Assembly: GCA_022539475.1 (NCBI GenBank)
Contig: VCMS01000294.1
Coordinates: 1 to 64,000 of the forward strand
Reading direction: 5' to 3'
Length of the DNA stretch: 64,000 bases
Source of the DNA: Gracilaria domingensis
Taxonomy: Eukaryota > Rhodophyta > Florideophyceae > Gracilariales > Gracilariaceae
The position numbers and the translations under genes are program-made. Below are positions 34,384 to 43,695 of the stretch, piece after piece (the first letter of the stretch is position 1; every line of letters starts with the position of its first letter). The notes beneath the pieces are model-generated. The model saw only the letters and a list, made by a program, of their open reading frames with translations, did not search any database and was not told where the DNA came from.

Positions 34384-34829
34384 ATTATGACGTAAACACC
34401 TTGTGTTGACAAAAGTTTCCAAGAATCGGTTGTTCTACCCTATAAGCTACCGTTTGTGGTTGTGTTCCAGTTTCCGCTACGTTCGTATTACTTAGCATTG
34501 TCAAGGGAGAAGTCGCCGTACAGGGCTTACTATCTTCCCAGTTGCTTGACGCTTTGTAATTGAACTGAAGAAACCTTAATTGAACCACTCCGGCTGCAAT
34601 TGCAACTTACAGCGAAGGGAATCGAACCTAGAACTTCTGAAATTGCACCGGCGCCGCCTACCGACTTGGCCAGGCGCGCGGCACTGCTTGTCTGCAACCT
34701 GCAAATTGCAATTTTTTAAAGTAGCAGCGCGAGGCTTGATTTGCACTTTTCGAAAAATTAGACAATTTATTTTGGCAACCCCCCGATTTGAGCCAATTTC
34801 AAAGGTTCTCCGTTCGCGCAGCTCATACC
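34384..34829. other. Retrotransposon leader before gag, with antisense tRNA-like segment
   Basis: On the minus strand at about 34,690-34,612 there is an A-box-like TGGCCAAGTCGG and, 32 nt further, a perfect B-box-like GGTTCGATTCC. These are the internal Pol III promoter motifs of tRNA genes. The flanking arms do not pair into a cloverleaf, so this is not a functional tRNA; it may be tRNA-derived (SINE-like) or chance. The rest of the leader has no coding potential that I can support. Confidence 0.4.
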
Positions 34830-35702
34830 ATGACGACCCCTCAAGGCAACCCAGGCACAGCCCCACAGGTGCGTGCGGGCCAAATGATCCAAAGCATGGC
34901 TCGCGCGCTTGATGAAACACGGGCTCAGATGGAATTGTTGAAGCAAGGAGCGCAAACGAAGATATCCGCTCTCGAGACCTCACTCAGTGTCCTAGCCAAT
35001 AAGGACAGCCCAGCCACGAATCCAAAGATCAACAAGCCCCCAACGTTCACTGGAAAGCAAAACATTCACAGTTGGATCACTCATATTCGCAATTATCTTG
35101 ATGGAACCCCCGACGACAAAGTGTTAACGATTGCGCTTAGTTACATCAGTGGAGCTACTCATGAGTGGTATCTCGCCCAGCAAAGAAATGGACTGGAGCT
35201 GCAAACCGTTGAGAAACTCTTTGAACATCTTCAGAAACGATTTACTATTGTCAACAAAGAGAAACTTGCTCGGGACAAACTAAGCAAGTGGAAGCAGTAC
35301 AAAGATGTTCAACAGTTGAATGAAGACTTCCTCAAGATTGTCCTGGAAATCCCCAACATCAGTATGGAAGAGCAAATCGACAGATATACCAGAGGCTTGA
35401 AAAGTTACATCTGGAAAGAGCTTTCCACCAATGAGTACAAATCTTTGACTGATGCCATGAAAGACGCTGAGCGGGTGGAATCTGCTTTCCGAAGGGGTGG
35501 ACAGGCGCGATTTGGCAGGCAACCTGGCGGCTCTGGATCATCTCAAGGACCGGTACCGATGGAAATTGGAAATATGAAGCTGAAGAAGTTAACCAAGGAA
35601 GAGCGCGAGAACTGTCGAAAGTTGGGAATCTGTTTCCGCTGTCGACAACCTGGACACATGGCACGCGATAAACAGTGCCCAAAAAACTCCCAGAGGAACT
35701 GA
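34830..35702 (+). CDS. gag: Retrotransposon Gag polyprotein
   Basis: ATG at 34,830 (MTTPQGNPG) gives 290 residues. A retrotrans-gag core runs from PPTFTGKQNIHSWITHIRNY to the region around YTRGLKSYIWKEL, followed by a Gly/Arg-rich linker and a C-terminal zinc knuckle CFRCRQPGHMARDKQC. The knuckle spacing is CX2CX4HX6C, two residues longer than the usual CX2CX4HX4C. Gag would form the cytoplasmic particle and bind the element RNA. The last codons overlap pol in the -1 frame, with a frameshift signal just before the stop. Confidence 0.9.
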   Translation: MTTPQGNPGTAPQVRAGQMIQSMARALDETRAQMELLKQGAQTKISALETSLSVLANKDSPATNPKINKPPTFTGKQNIHSWITHIRNYLDGTPDDKVLTIALSYISGATHEWYLAQQRNGLELQTVEKLFEHLQKRFTIVNKEKLARDKLSKWKQYKDVQQLNEDFLKIVLEIPNISMEEQIDRYTRGLKSYIWKELSTNEYKSLTDAMKDAERVESAFRRGGQARFGRQPGGSGSSQGPVPMEIGNMKLKKLTKEERENCRKLGICFRCRQPGHMARDKQCPKNSQRN

Positions 35703-35736
35703 CTGCAGGATCATCTGAAGAACCCACGTCAGTTCC
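35681..35736 (+). promoter_or_regulatory. -1 ribosomal frameshift signal between gag and pol
   Basis: The heptamer A AAA AAC (35,681-35,687) sits in the correct gag phase for simultaneous -1 slippage. After a 7-nt spacer, GGAACTGAC (35,695-35,703) can pair perfectly with GTCAGTTCC (35,728-35,736), giving a 9-bp stem with a 24-nt loop. The gag stop is inside the stem. The pol frame (-1) is open across this point, so the signal explains how pol is made without its own start. Confidence 0.85.
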
Positions 35737-38700
35737 ACCGGACCACCATTGCACCCCACTGAATTCCATCGAAACGCAACCGTTGATTAAGCCAGCAAAC
35801 CCCGTACCCATTGAATCTGCAGATAAACATCGTACCCAGGAAAAAATATTAAGCAATGAAAGACATAAACTTCTTACCTCACGCTTAGCGTCACCATTTG
35901 AAACCCCCTCTGTTGGACTACTCCTTGCATATGTATTCATCAATGGCAGAAAATGTACGGCTCTGTTCGATAACGGTTCCGAAATCAGTTATTTGTCCAA
36001 AGCCATCTGCAAAAGCATGAAGATCCCAACCATTGACACTAGTTATGAAGCCGAAATAGCCAACGGTTCCATTACTGTGCTCCAGGAAACCCGAGAAGAT
36101 AGAGTAGATATCCAGATTGAAGAACTACGAGAAAAGAGACGCTTTGCAATATGTGCATTATACGGATATGACGTCATTTTAGGAAAAGACTAGCTATATG
36201 AATATAACCCCTATATCAACCACCGAACCAATGAAATTTCTTTTGTTCACAATTCCAGAACCATTTTCATCAAAGCAAACATTAAGAAGAACGAGAAGTT
36301 AATTTCTGTGAACACAATCAAGAAGTCAATACGAAGGAAGCTACCTGTATCTGTTGTAGCACTTCGGCCTTCAAAAGAAGAAACCTATGAACCAGCGAAT
36401 GATCATAAACCCAAAGAACTACTTGAAGAATACAAGGACCTATTTCCAGAGAAATTACCAAAAGGATTACACCCTCACCGAGAACAAGATTTTCATATCG
36501 AGTTATCCCCTGAAGCAACAACTCAGAAGAAAGGCGTATATCGAATGTCAAATAAAGAGTTGAAAGAGCTAAAGAAGCAACTCCATGAACTTTTGGAACA
36601 AGGTTTTATTCGACCTAGTTCAAGCCCTTGGGATGCCCCTGTTCTTTTCGCAGCAAAGAAGGATGGGAGCCTAAGACTTTGCATTGATTACCGAGCCCTC
36701 AATAAGTTGACCATCAAAAATAGTTACCTTATTCCAAGGATTGATGATATTTTTGACCAACTCCGTGGCGCAAAAGTATTTTCAAAAATCGATTTAAGGT
36801 GGGGCTACCACCAAATTCGACTCTCTGATACCTCCATTCCACTGACCGCTTTCAGAACTAGATATGGTCATTTTGAGTTTCTTGTCCTACCTTTCGGCCT
36901 CATTAACGCATCCGCAAGTTTCATGAGCTTAATGAACAATGTACTGAAGGATCATTTGGATAACTTTGTCCTGGTGTATCTCGACGACATTCTTATTTAC
37001 AGCAAAACTGTAGAGGAGCATATGGAACACATTAGAAAAGTATTCGACCAACTTCGTGCACACAAGCTGTATGGGAAGCTTTCAAAGTGTAAATTTCTAA
37101 AGAAGGAGGTTGAGTACCTCGGGCATGTGGTTACACCCGAAGGAATATCAGTAGAGAAACAAAAAGTGAAAGCGATCACAAATTGGGAAACAGCGAAGAA
37201 TAAGACCGATGTTCAAGCTTTTCTTGGACTTGCTAATTACTACCGACGATTTATTAAGAACTGCTCCGAAATATCAAAACCACTAACCGGTCTGTGTGGA
37301 AATAACCCATTCAAAAGGGGAGGGGATCAAGAAAACGCCTTCAAAAATATGAAAGAAGCAGTTTCAAGTACACCAGTGCTTCGTCATTTTGACCCAAAAC
37401 TGCCTATCATCGTAACCACTGACGCATCTCAGTATGCTCCAGGAGCAGTATTGGAACAAGTAGAAAACGGTATTGCCCGACCTGTTGCATTTCATTCAAA
37501 AACCTTGAACCCAGCCGAGCAACGCTACGCCGCCCACGAGCGAGAACTTCTTGCAGTTGTAGACACGTTAAGAGTTTGGAGAGTCTACTTACATGGACAA
37601 CGCTTCAAAGTGCGTACAGATCATTTTCCACTGAAGTATCTGCAAACACAGCCAAATCTTTCCCAACGTCAAGTAAGATGGCTCGAAAGGATCGTTGAGT
37701 TTGATTTCACTTTCGACCCAATCAAAGGAAAATCCAACATAGTTGCAGATGCTCTCTCAAGATATCCTAAGCATGTTGAAGATCCGCTGGCTAGTAACCT
37801 CTCTCTATTAGATGAAGCAGTCTCCAGAACCAACCCATTGAACTCTTTATCTCTTATTTGTGAAATATCCAAGAAGGATATGCGCGCATTCACTGATGGA
37901 TATAAGAAAGACAACGAATTTTCAGCTGCTTACCTGAATCCCGAACTTCCCTTTGAACGAAAAGGAAATCTTCTCTTCTACAAGAATAAGTTATGTATAC
38001 CGAGTGGAGAAATCAGAACTAAGATTTTATTCGAGAATCATGATCTCCCTTCATCAGGACATATGGCATTTAAGAAGACATTAAGAAGAATTTGGAAATC
38101 TTACTTTTGGAAGAACCTGAGAAACGACGTGTACACCTACAGGAAGACATGCCAGAAATGTCAGGAGACGAAGCCAATTACCAAGAAGCCGCATGGATAT
38201 CTCCAGCCATTAGAACCCCCATTGAAGAAGTGGTCTCAGATCACAATGGATTTCATTACTTCACTTCCACGAACTAAGTCTGGAAACAGTGCCATATATG
38301 TAGTAGTCGATCGCCTTTCGAAACTTATACGCATCATTCCCACAACCAAGAATGTAACTGCTGTAGAAACAGCCAAGCTATATCTGGAGAATATCTATCG
38401 TCATCATGGACTTTCTGATTCCATAGTATCCGATAGAGATTCAATATTTATGAGTAAGTTCTGGAAGGAAGTATTTCGATCACTTGGCACAAAGTTAAAG
38501 CCATCATCAGCATATCACCCACAGAGAGATGGACAAACCGAAGTAATGAATAAGAAGATTGAAGAGATGATCAGATGTTTTGTCAACCACAGGCAGAATA
38601 ATTGGGATGAACACCTCATTCAATTCGAAGTTGCTTACAATTCTTCAGTCAATTCTACCAAGTTATTTACTCCATTCTTTCTCACATACGGAGAAGAACT

Positions 38701-39301
38701 ACGTGTTTTACCAATGCATGCAATCACTTCCCAGAATCAAGCCGCCTCCGAGTTTCTGACAAGTATTTCAGATGCTGTCAAGCTTGCTAGGAGCCAAATC
38801 AGCAAGATAAGCAAGTACTCAGAAAGCTACTATAATCGGAAACGAACGCCTTGCGACTTAAAAGTTGGTGACTACGTCATGCTATCGACAAAGAATCTCA
38901 AGATGGACGAAACAGGCCCACGGAACAAACTCGGAATCAAGTACTGTGGTCCATTCAGAATCACGGAACAAGTAAGCCCAGTAACCTTTTGACTTGATAT
39001 AGGGACTGTCATGAAGCAGAGAAAAATACATGACGTGTTTCATTGCCAACTACTCAGAAGGTACCATGAAGACAATACCTTCAGAAGACCCCAGCCCAAG
39101 CCAACAGTCATCCAATTATCTGATGCAACAGAAGAATATGATGTGGAAGCAATTCTTAATCATCGAAAACGGAAACGCAAGTCAGAATACCTTGTCAAAT
39201 GGCTTGGTTCTCCCGATCACGAAAATATGTGGCTCCCTGAATCCGAACTCAAAAACTGTTTTGACCTCCTCGAGCAGTATAAAAGAAGCCACAACCTCTG
39301 A
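35688..39301 (+). pseudogene. pol: Retrotransposon Pol with two in-frame stops
   Basis: Pol is read in the -1 frame after gag. The aspartic protease segment is TALFDNGSEISYL (35,955-35,995), where the usual DSG/DTG is DNG. A TAG at 36,191-36,193 replaces the Trp of the usual GxDWL. The reverse transcriptase has [11 protein letters not shown] and YLDD (near 36,980). RNase H has [14 protein letters not shown] (near 37,415). Integrase has H...H and CQKC zinc-binding residues (38,040-38,165) and D (MDFITSL), D (SDRD), E (MNKKIEE). The GPY/F motif follows at 38,950. A TGA at 38,990-38,992 interrupts the frame just before HDVFHCQLLRRY and the chromodomain EYDVEAIL....KRKSEYLVKWLG....ENMWLPE (39,138-39,270), which normally guides integration to marked chromatin. 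Confidence 0.9.
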
Positions 39302-39336
39302 ACATTCCCGGGCCCAGTAACCACCCATCACCAACA

Positions 39337-39849
39337 ATGACGAACAACGGACAGCCGAACATCGCGAACAATCTGCAACTTGATAACGCCAGTCAGTTCT
39401 ACAGTCGTATAGTTCTTGGGGGACGAAGGATGCTTACCTGGTTTGATGGTATTACCGATGAACTTTTCGAGAGATTTCGTCTTGCATGGGCCTCATGTCA
39501 CATTTGCTTTGCCTTTCTGCAAGTTCGAGGATCATTTCTAACCCCAGAGAATGCGATCATGCTAAGAAAGCTATTCAAAGCTTATGAAGATGGCACACTT
39601 GAAGATATTCATGAAGAGTTCGTTCTATTCCTATTCTCTTACCTGGTATCTCAGTTTGGTCACCTCTCGCCGGACCCCGGAGATACATTCTTGAATACAA
39701 TTGAAAGTGCTATTCTACACATCGAGGAATTTGGAGATAATACTGATCTTTCCATAACGTTTGAACCGCGTTCCGATATGGTTCTCTTCCCTTACCCTCC
39801 AGGACAGTTTGAAAATCATCCTATTCTGAATGGTACGCCCAACAACTAA
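39337..39849 (+). CDS. Retrotransposon ORF3, unknown function
   Basis: The frame runs from ATG at 39,337 (MTNNGQPN) and encodes 170 residues after the chromodomain and before the polypurine tract. It looks mostly helical (TDELFERFRLAWASCHICFA, then LRKLFKAYEDGTLEDIHEEF). There is no signal peptide, no transmembrane helix typical of an envelope, and no motif I recognise. The frame is uninterrupted although pol is not. Chromoviruses usually end at the chromodomain, so the extra gene is notable. Confidence 0.6.
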   Translation: MTNNGQPNIANNLQLDNASQFYSRIVLGGRRMLTWFDGITDELFERFRLAWASCHICFAFLQVRGSFLTPENAIMLRKLFKAYEDGTLEDIHEEFVLFLFSYLVSQFGHLSPDPGDTFLNTIESAILHIEEFGDNTDLSITFEPRSDMVLFPYPPGQFENHPILNGTPNN

Positions 39850-39867
39850 CGAGTCGGGACGACTCTC

Positions 39868-39884
39868 CTTAATGGGGGAAGTGA
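39868..39884 (+). other. Polypurine tract
   Basis: CCTTAATGGGGGAAGTGA directly precedes the 3' LTR. It resembles the plus-strand primer site of Ty3/gypsy elements (GACGACTCTCCTTAA followed by G-rich sequence). Confidence 0.8.
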
Positions 39885-40412
39885 TGTTTGGATTTCGTTA
39901 ATTCTGGTCATGTTTTTATTTGAATTTGTTATATTGCTACGCTTTTAGTTAGTCATTTAATGTTTTGATGCTTTCTTTGAATTTCCCGTGATCTAGCCAT
40001 CCGATTTGATATCCTAATGATCCTCAGAGTCTTTGTTTGACATTAGTTGTCATAATCTTACCAAGACATGTCACGTGTGATGTCTGCCTCGTCAGTTGAC
40101 GTCATGACTGACTTCATAGTTTCGATGCCTTGCTGGAACTTCTACAAATGGACACGTTGCAGGAACTTCTAGAAGCTTCTAGACGACTCCACTGTCAATT
40201 TCTACGCACAGTTTCTACACTAATTCCGACGCAAGGGCCAGTACTCATAGACACATTAGTTTGAGGGATATTCTAGAAAGCTGCGTTAGCGACCTTATTT
40301 TCGAAGGTCCCATTCTCCATATAAACCCTGGTCGACTGCCCGAACTCTCCTCGGCAGTCACCATCGTTCACGTTCTCAACCATTGTTCAACCTCAGACCC
40401 AGTGTTCTAACA
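39885..40412 (+). repeat. 3' LTR (528 bp)
   Basis: It runs from TGTTTGGATTTCG to GTGTTCTAACA. Compared with the 5' LTR it has no indels and about 12 substitutions, one of which damages the fourth heat-shock unit (GAA to GAC). It is followed by GATTG at 40,413-40,417. Confidence 0.95.
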
Positions 40413-42028
40413 GATTGCAACGCCAAAACTTGGCTAATCGCTTCCACTTCGGTGCACCAGTCGCTGCCAAATATTGTATAGCTTTCAGACGATGCAAACC
40501 ATCTACAATGAAGCACTTCTTCGTTAGGCGTCCGTTGTCAGTATCCCTCTCTCCCGTAGTAGCATCTTGTAAGGCCACCACTGCAGAACCCATCGACTGC
40601 AATATCCCCCGCTCTTCCATACTCTTCACAAGGGCTTCAACGTGGCGTTTACTTACTCCACGGAGTAAAATGGGCGGAGTGTCCACCAGAGTGATGTCAA
40701 CAGTAACAACAACCATCCGGTACTGATTGAGGTTCACCTTTGGTACCTTCTGACGAATTCGTCTGTAGGTCTTGCTCCGAGTAGGTGTCCCTTGTGTTCC
40801 AGACCGCTCGCCAGAAACACTTGAACGTGCCATTCTTGCGGACAGAAGCACAACGTCATCGTCCTGCTGCTCCGCAGTTTCTGGTGCAGTTTGGGGTACA
40901 GATGGACCAGCTCCTTGTGCGGATTGCGCATCCGCGTCTGGAAGGGGACCTTTTATGATCTCATCTTCCTCTTCTTGCACAGCCGTCCCGTGCTGAACCG
41001 TCTGTTTCGACGCAGAAGATCCCCTTGTGTAGACGGTCTGATTCATCGCAGGAGACGCCCTTTTCGACGCAGTGGGCTTCGTAGCGGAGGTAGACTTTGT
41101 TTGACCTGTCCGCTTCGTAGCTGGAGATGCTCTCGTCTCCATAAACCGCTTCGTAACAGACGACGGACCTGTCCGCGGAGGTGCTACTGATGCGCTACCT
41201 CTCGGTGTTGATGAACTTCGAATTGGATCCGTGCGGCTTGTCGGCGTCATCACCTCACTCATAGCGCTCATCATTCCTCGCATGGACGCCGGAATGCTGG
41301 CTGCCATCGGTTCCATCATTTTCTTATCCCAAGGAGCGGCCGTCCGGAGATCCTGGATGTATTGTGGAAGATCCAGGCCCTCCGCCCGGCAAGGGTAGAA
41401 CGTCTGACCGCTTCGACTGATGAGAATATTATGAACCACCACAAGACCTGGGGGTCCAATTGCTTCCCGTGCAACTTGCGGCGTTGAAAACTTCCAATTC
41501 CATGCAACAACGCTTCTCCGACTATCACCTTTCCTTCATTCTCAATATCCATCTGCAGAGAAACCCGCATTCTACCTTGCAATAATCAAGTGCTGCGCCG
41601 AGTGCGAGGAGTCACGCTTTGCGTACGCTTTCGAACACGAGTTGGCTTCATGTTGAACAGCTATTGCAGTGAAAGGTGTAAATCAACAATACGCTCGCTC
41701 TACACGATACAACAACGGAGGCGAGCCTTTAAATGGTGACTTACGCTGGGCACCTCCGCTTTCGCCAGCTCCTCCCAGCGCACTGTCAGTCTCACCCGTG
41801 TCCTGTCCGTGGCCGCTCGCACGCTGATTGTACGTTTTAGAGTCGTGGAGTTCGCGCTATGATGACTCACGCGAGCAATGGTCGCGCTCTCTAATCGTGC
41901 TCTTCAAATGCTTTCCATAGTAGTCAAGAGTACACTCATTCACATTCATGTACAGCCTACTCGCGCCAATACACGTGGACAGCGGCGCCAACGTACCGGC
42001 GGCCGGGTGTAGCGGATTCACTGCGAGG

Positions 42029-42329
42029 GGGCGTGTTTTGGGAGGTCCCGGAAAGGCGCCAGAATGTGGCCAGAACGTGCCCGCGGGCGGGGCGGGTCGG
42101 TCGTGTTAGGGTAGGTACCCTAACACGACCGGACCCCCACGCCCGCGGGCACGTTTTGGGCGATTTCTTGAAAAATGTGCGATTTTTTGCCCGCGGGTGG
42201 AGAGGTCCAGTCGTGTTAGGGTAGGTACCCTAACACGACCGACCCGCCCCCCCCCTCGCCCCTGGGCACGTTTTAGGCACATTCTGGGACCCTTCGGGGA
42301 CCTCCCAAAACACTCCTCCCGGCACTTCC
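42029..42329. repeat. Fold-back element 1 with two GTCGTGTTAGGGTA palindromes
   Basis: A left arm (GTGTTTTGGGAGGTCCC...) pairs imperfectly over about 60 nt with a right arm (...GGGGACCTCCCAAAACAC). Inside are two copies of a 30-bp palindrome with arms GTCGTGTTAGGGTA and TACCCTAACACGAC around GG (42,100-42,129 and 42,210-42,239). The right end continues CGGCACTTCC, as in fold-back 2, but the left end does not. This copy is therefore truncated or is a fusion of two units. It sits in the divergent M/P intergenic region of copy B. Confidence 0.8.
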
Positions 42330-43186
42330 GGCACCCACCGCGTCACTTCAATGCACTAACGCATCTTCTCCATCCTTCAAACGCTCCCTAAATCCCACGC
42401 GCACGACACCTACCCTCTCTGCGATCACCATCTCCCTTCCGAGGTGCTACACCTCACTGAATCAGTGACTGAATCTGTACTATTGAGTGGTTCCCATCTG
42501 TTCTACACGCTGCAGCAGTATATGCACTAGTCTGCCCTAGTCGTGCAAAATGGCACTTGACCGGCGAGCGCGCGAGGGAGGTGTCTCACCACAGAATCTC
42601 CGGGAGCACGCGAGGCTGCGATAGAGGCTACGAACTGTGACGCTTTGTGTTTGTGGCACAAAGGTGGTGAGAGGAGAGGGAGAGCACGTACGGAAGGGTG
42701 TGAAGCGCGTTCGCAACGCCCTTCACACCCTGGTGTCAGCAGCGGTCGGTGTCGTGGGTTCGGAGTGAGACTGTTGTTGCGCGCGGTCGCTGGCGAGCAT
42801 AGCGGCGGCTCTCCGATTGGCTGCATGCGCGTAACGAACTTACGGCTCTTGGATGGAAGTGCGTCGTGTACAGTCGATGACTGGCGTAAAGATTACTTTA
42901 CTGAAAGTTATAAGTTGTTTCATACCTTACCACTAGACTACAAAAGACTGCTATCGATGGCGCTCTTAAGTATTGCTGCGCCAGGGGCGGCCGCTGCGCC
43001 ATCGGCGGTGCATCCAGTATATCAGCTCGCGTCGTGGAACACGGCGCAGAATGCATAGAGTCCCCCACATCATTGACTCTCGACAACATCCTCTTCTCTA
43101 GGGTAGGTGTGGTACGCGTGGAAATTAGGGAGTTTATGGAGGGTGGAGAAGACGGGATGGTGCACTGAGGTGACGCAAAGGGTACA

Positions 43187-43396
43187 GGAAGTGCCGGGGG
43201 GTGTGTTTTGGGAGGTCCCGGGAAGGCGCCAGAATGTGCCCAAAACGTGCCCGCGGGCGAGGGGGGGGGGGGGGCGGTCGTGTTACGGTACCTACCCTAA
43301 CACGACCGACCCGCCCCCCCCCCCGCCCGAGGGCACGTTCTGGCCACATTCTAGCACCCTCCGGAGACCTCCCAAAACACTCCTTCCGGCACTTCC
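43187..43396. repeat. Fold-back element 2
   Basis: The termini GGAAGTGCCGG and CCGGCACTTCC start long inverted arms that include GTGTTTTGGGAGGTC and GACCTCCCAAAACAC-type sequence. In the middle is a third copy of the 30-bp palindrome (43,277-43,306; one arm has GTTACGGTA instead of GTTAGGGTA), flanked by runs of G and C. It is a MITE-like fold-back close to the start of M in copy B. Confidence 0.8.
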
Positions 43397-43695
43397 GGCG
43401 GTGATTTCGCTGCACACGCCGTGCACATATATCAAACTAGAGAAAACTAGCGCTTCACACCCACTTGGTGCGCGAGTATTAGCACAATGCGCGACCTTGT
43501 AATAGCTCCGAATCGCGACGTGGCCGACACGCGACGCTATCGCACCCGCTCAAAGCGGCACAGACACCTGCCTCAGAAGCCAGCGGACAGGGACACGGAT
43601 GAGACTGGCAGTGCGCTGCGAGGAGCTGCCGAAAGCGGGGGTGCCCAGCGTAAGTCGACATTTAAAGGCTCGCCTCCGTTGTTTGCGCTGAAGCG

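Larger units (their letters stand above)
33076..40412 (+). mobile_element. Ty3/gypsy chromovirus retrotransposon with extra ORFs
   Basis: The 7.3-kb element has 528-bp LTRs starting TG and ending CA, a 5-bp duplication, and the internal order zinc-finger ORF1, gag, pol (protease, reverse transcriptase, RNase H, integrase, GPY/F, chromodomain), ORF3, polypurine tract. Integrase after RNase H plus a C-terminal chromodomain places it among Ty3/gypsy chromoviruses. The two LTRs differ at about 12 of 528 positions by my count, so insertion was not very recent. Single stops interrupt ORF1 and pol (two in pol), so this copy is probably not autonomous now. It lies antisense to the P gene it disrupts. 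Confidence 0.95.
30390..41651 (-). pseudogene. ParB-like/2OG-Fe(II) dioxygenase gene split by LTR element (P, copy B)
   Basis: The gene begins MKPTRVRKRTQ at 41,651. It continues to the insertion point at about 40,413, resumes at 33,075 and ends at 30,390. The N-terminal part has 12-13-residue basic repeats of the type RASPATKRTGQT/KSTSATKPTASK. The ParB-like block reads VDITLVDTPPILLRG, HVEALVKSMEERG and FIVDGLHRLKAIQYL. The remainder aligns with copy A, including FADKIHSIVS and VHHLVFWHA. The dioxygenase part has LHTDF (near 30,945), VSAGSH, DVTHAGAS (near 30,733) and LLVRYHMYM. Besides the insertion there are in-frame stops at 41,586-41,588, 33,060-33,062, 31,227-31,229 and 31,044-31,046, and a frame change near 41,440. 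The iron ligands and candidate 2OG-binding Arg are preserved despite the decay. Confidence 0.75.
41652..43695. other. Divergent M/P intergenic region of copy B
   Basis: It lies between the starts of P (41,651, minus) and M (43,696, plus). It is five times longer than in copy A and contains the two fold-back elements. A further inverted repeat occurs near 42,695-42,735 (GGGTGTGAAG...CTTCACACCC). I see no gene. It should contain both promoters. Confidence 0.6.

Noticed and set aside
34612-34690. tRNA gene on the minus strand
   Set aside because: A and B boxes are present, but the acceptor, anticodon and T stems do not pair, so it is not a functional tRNA.
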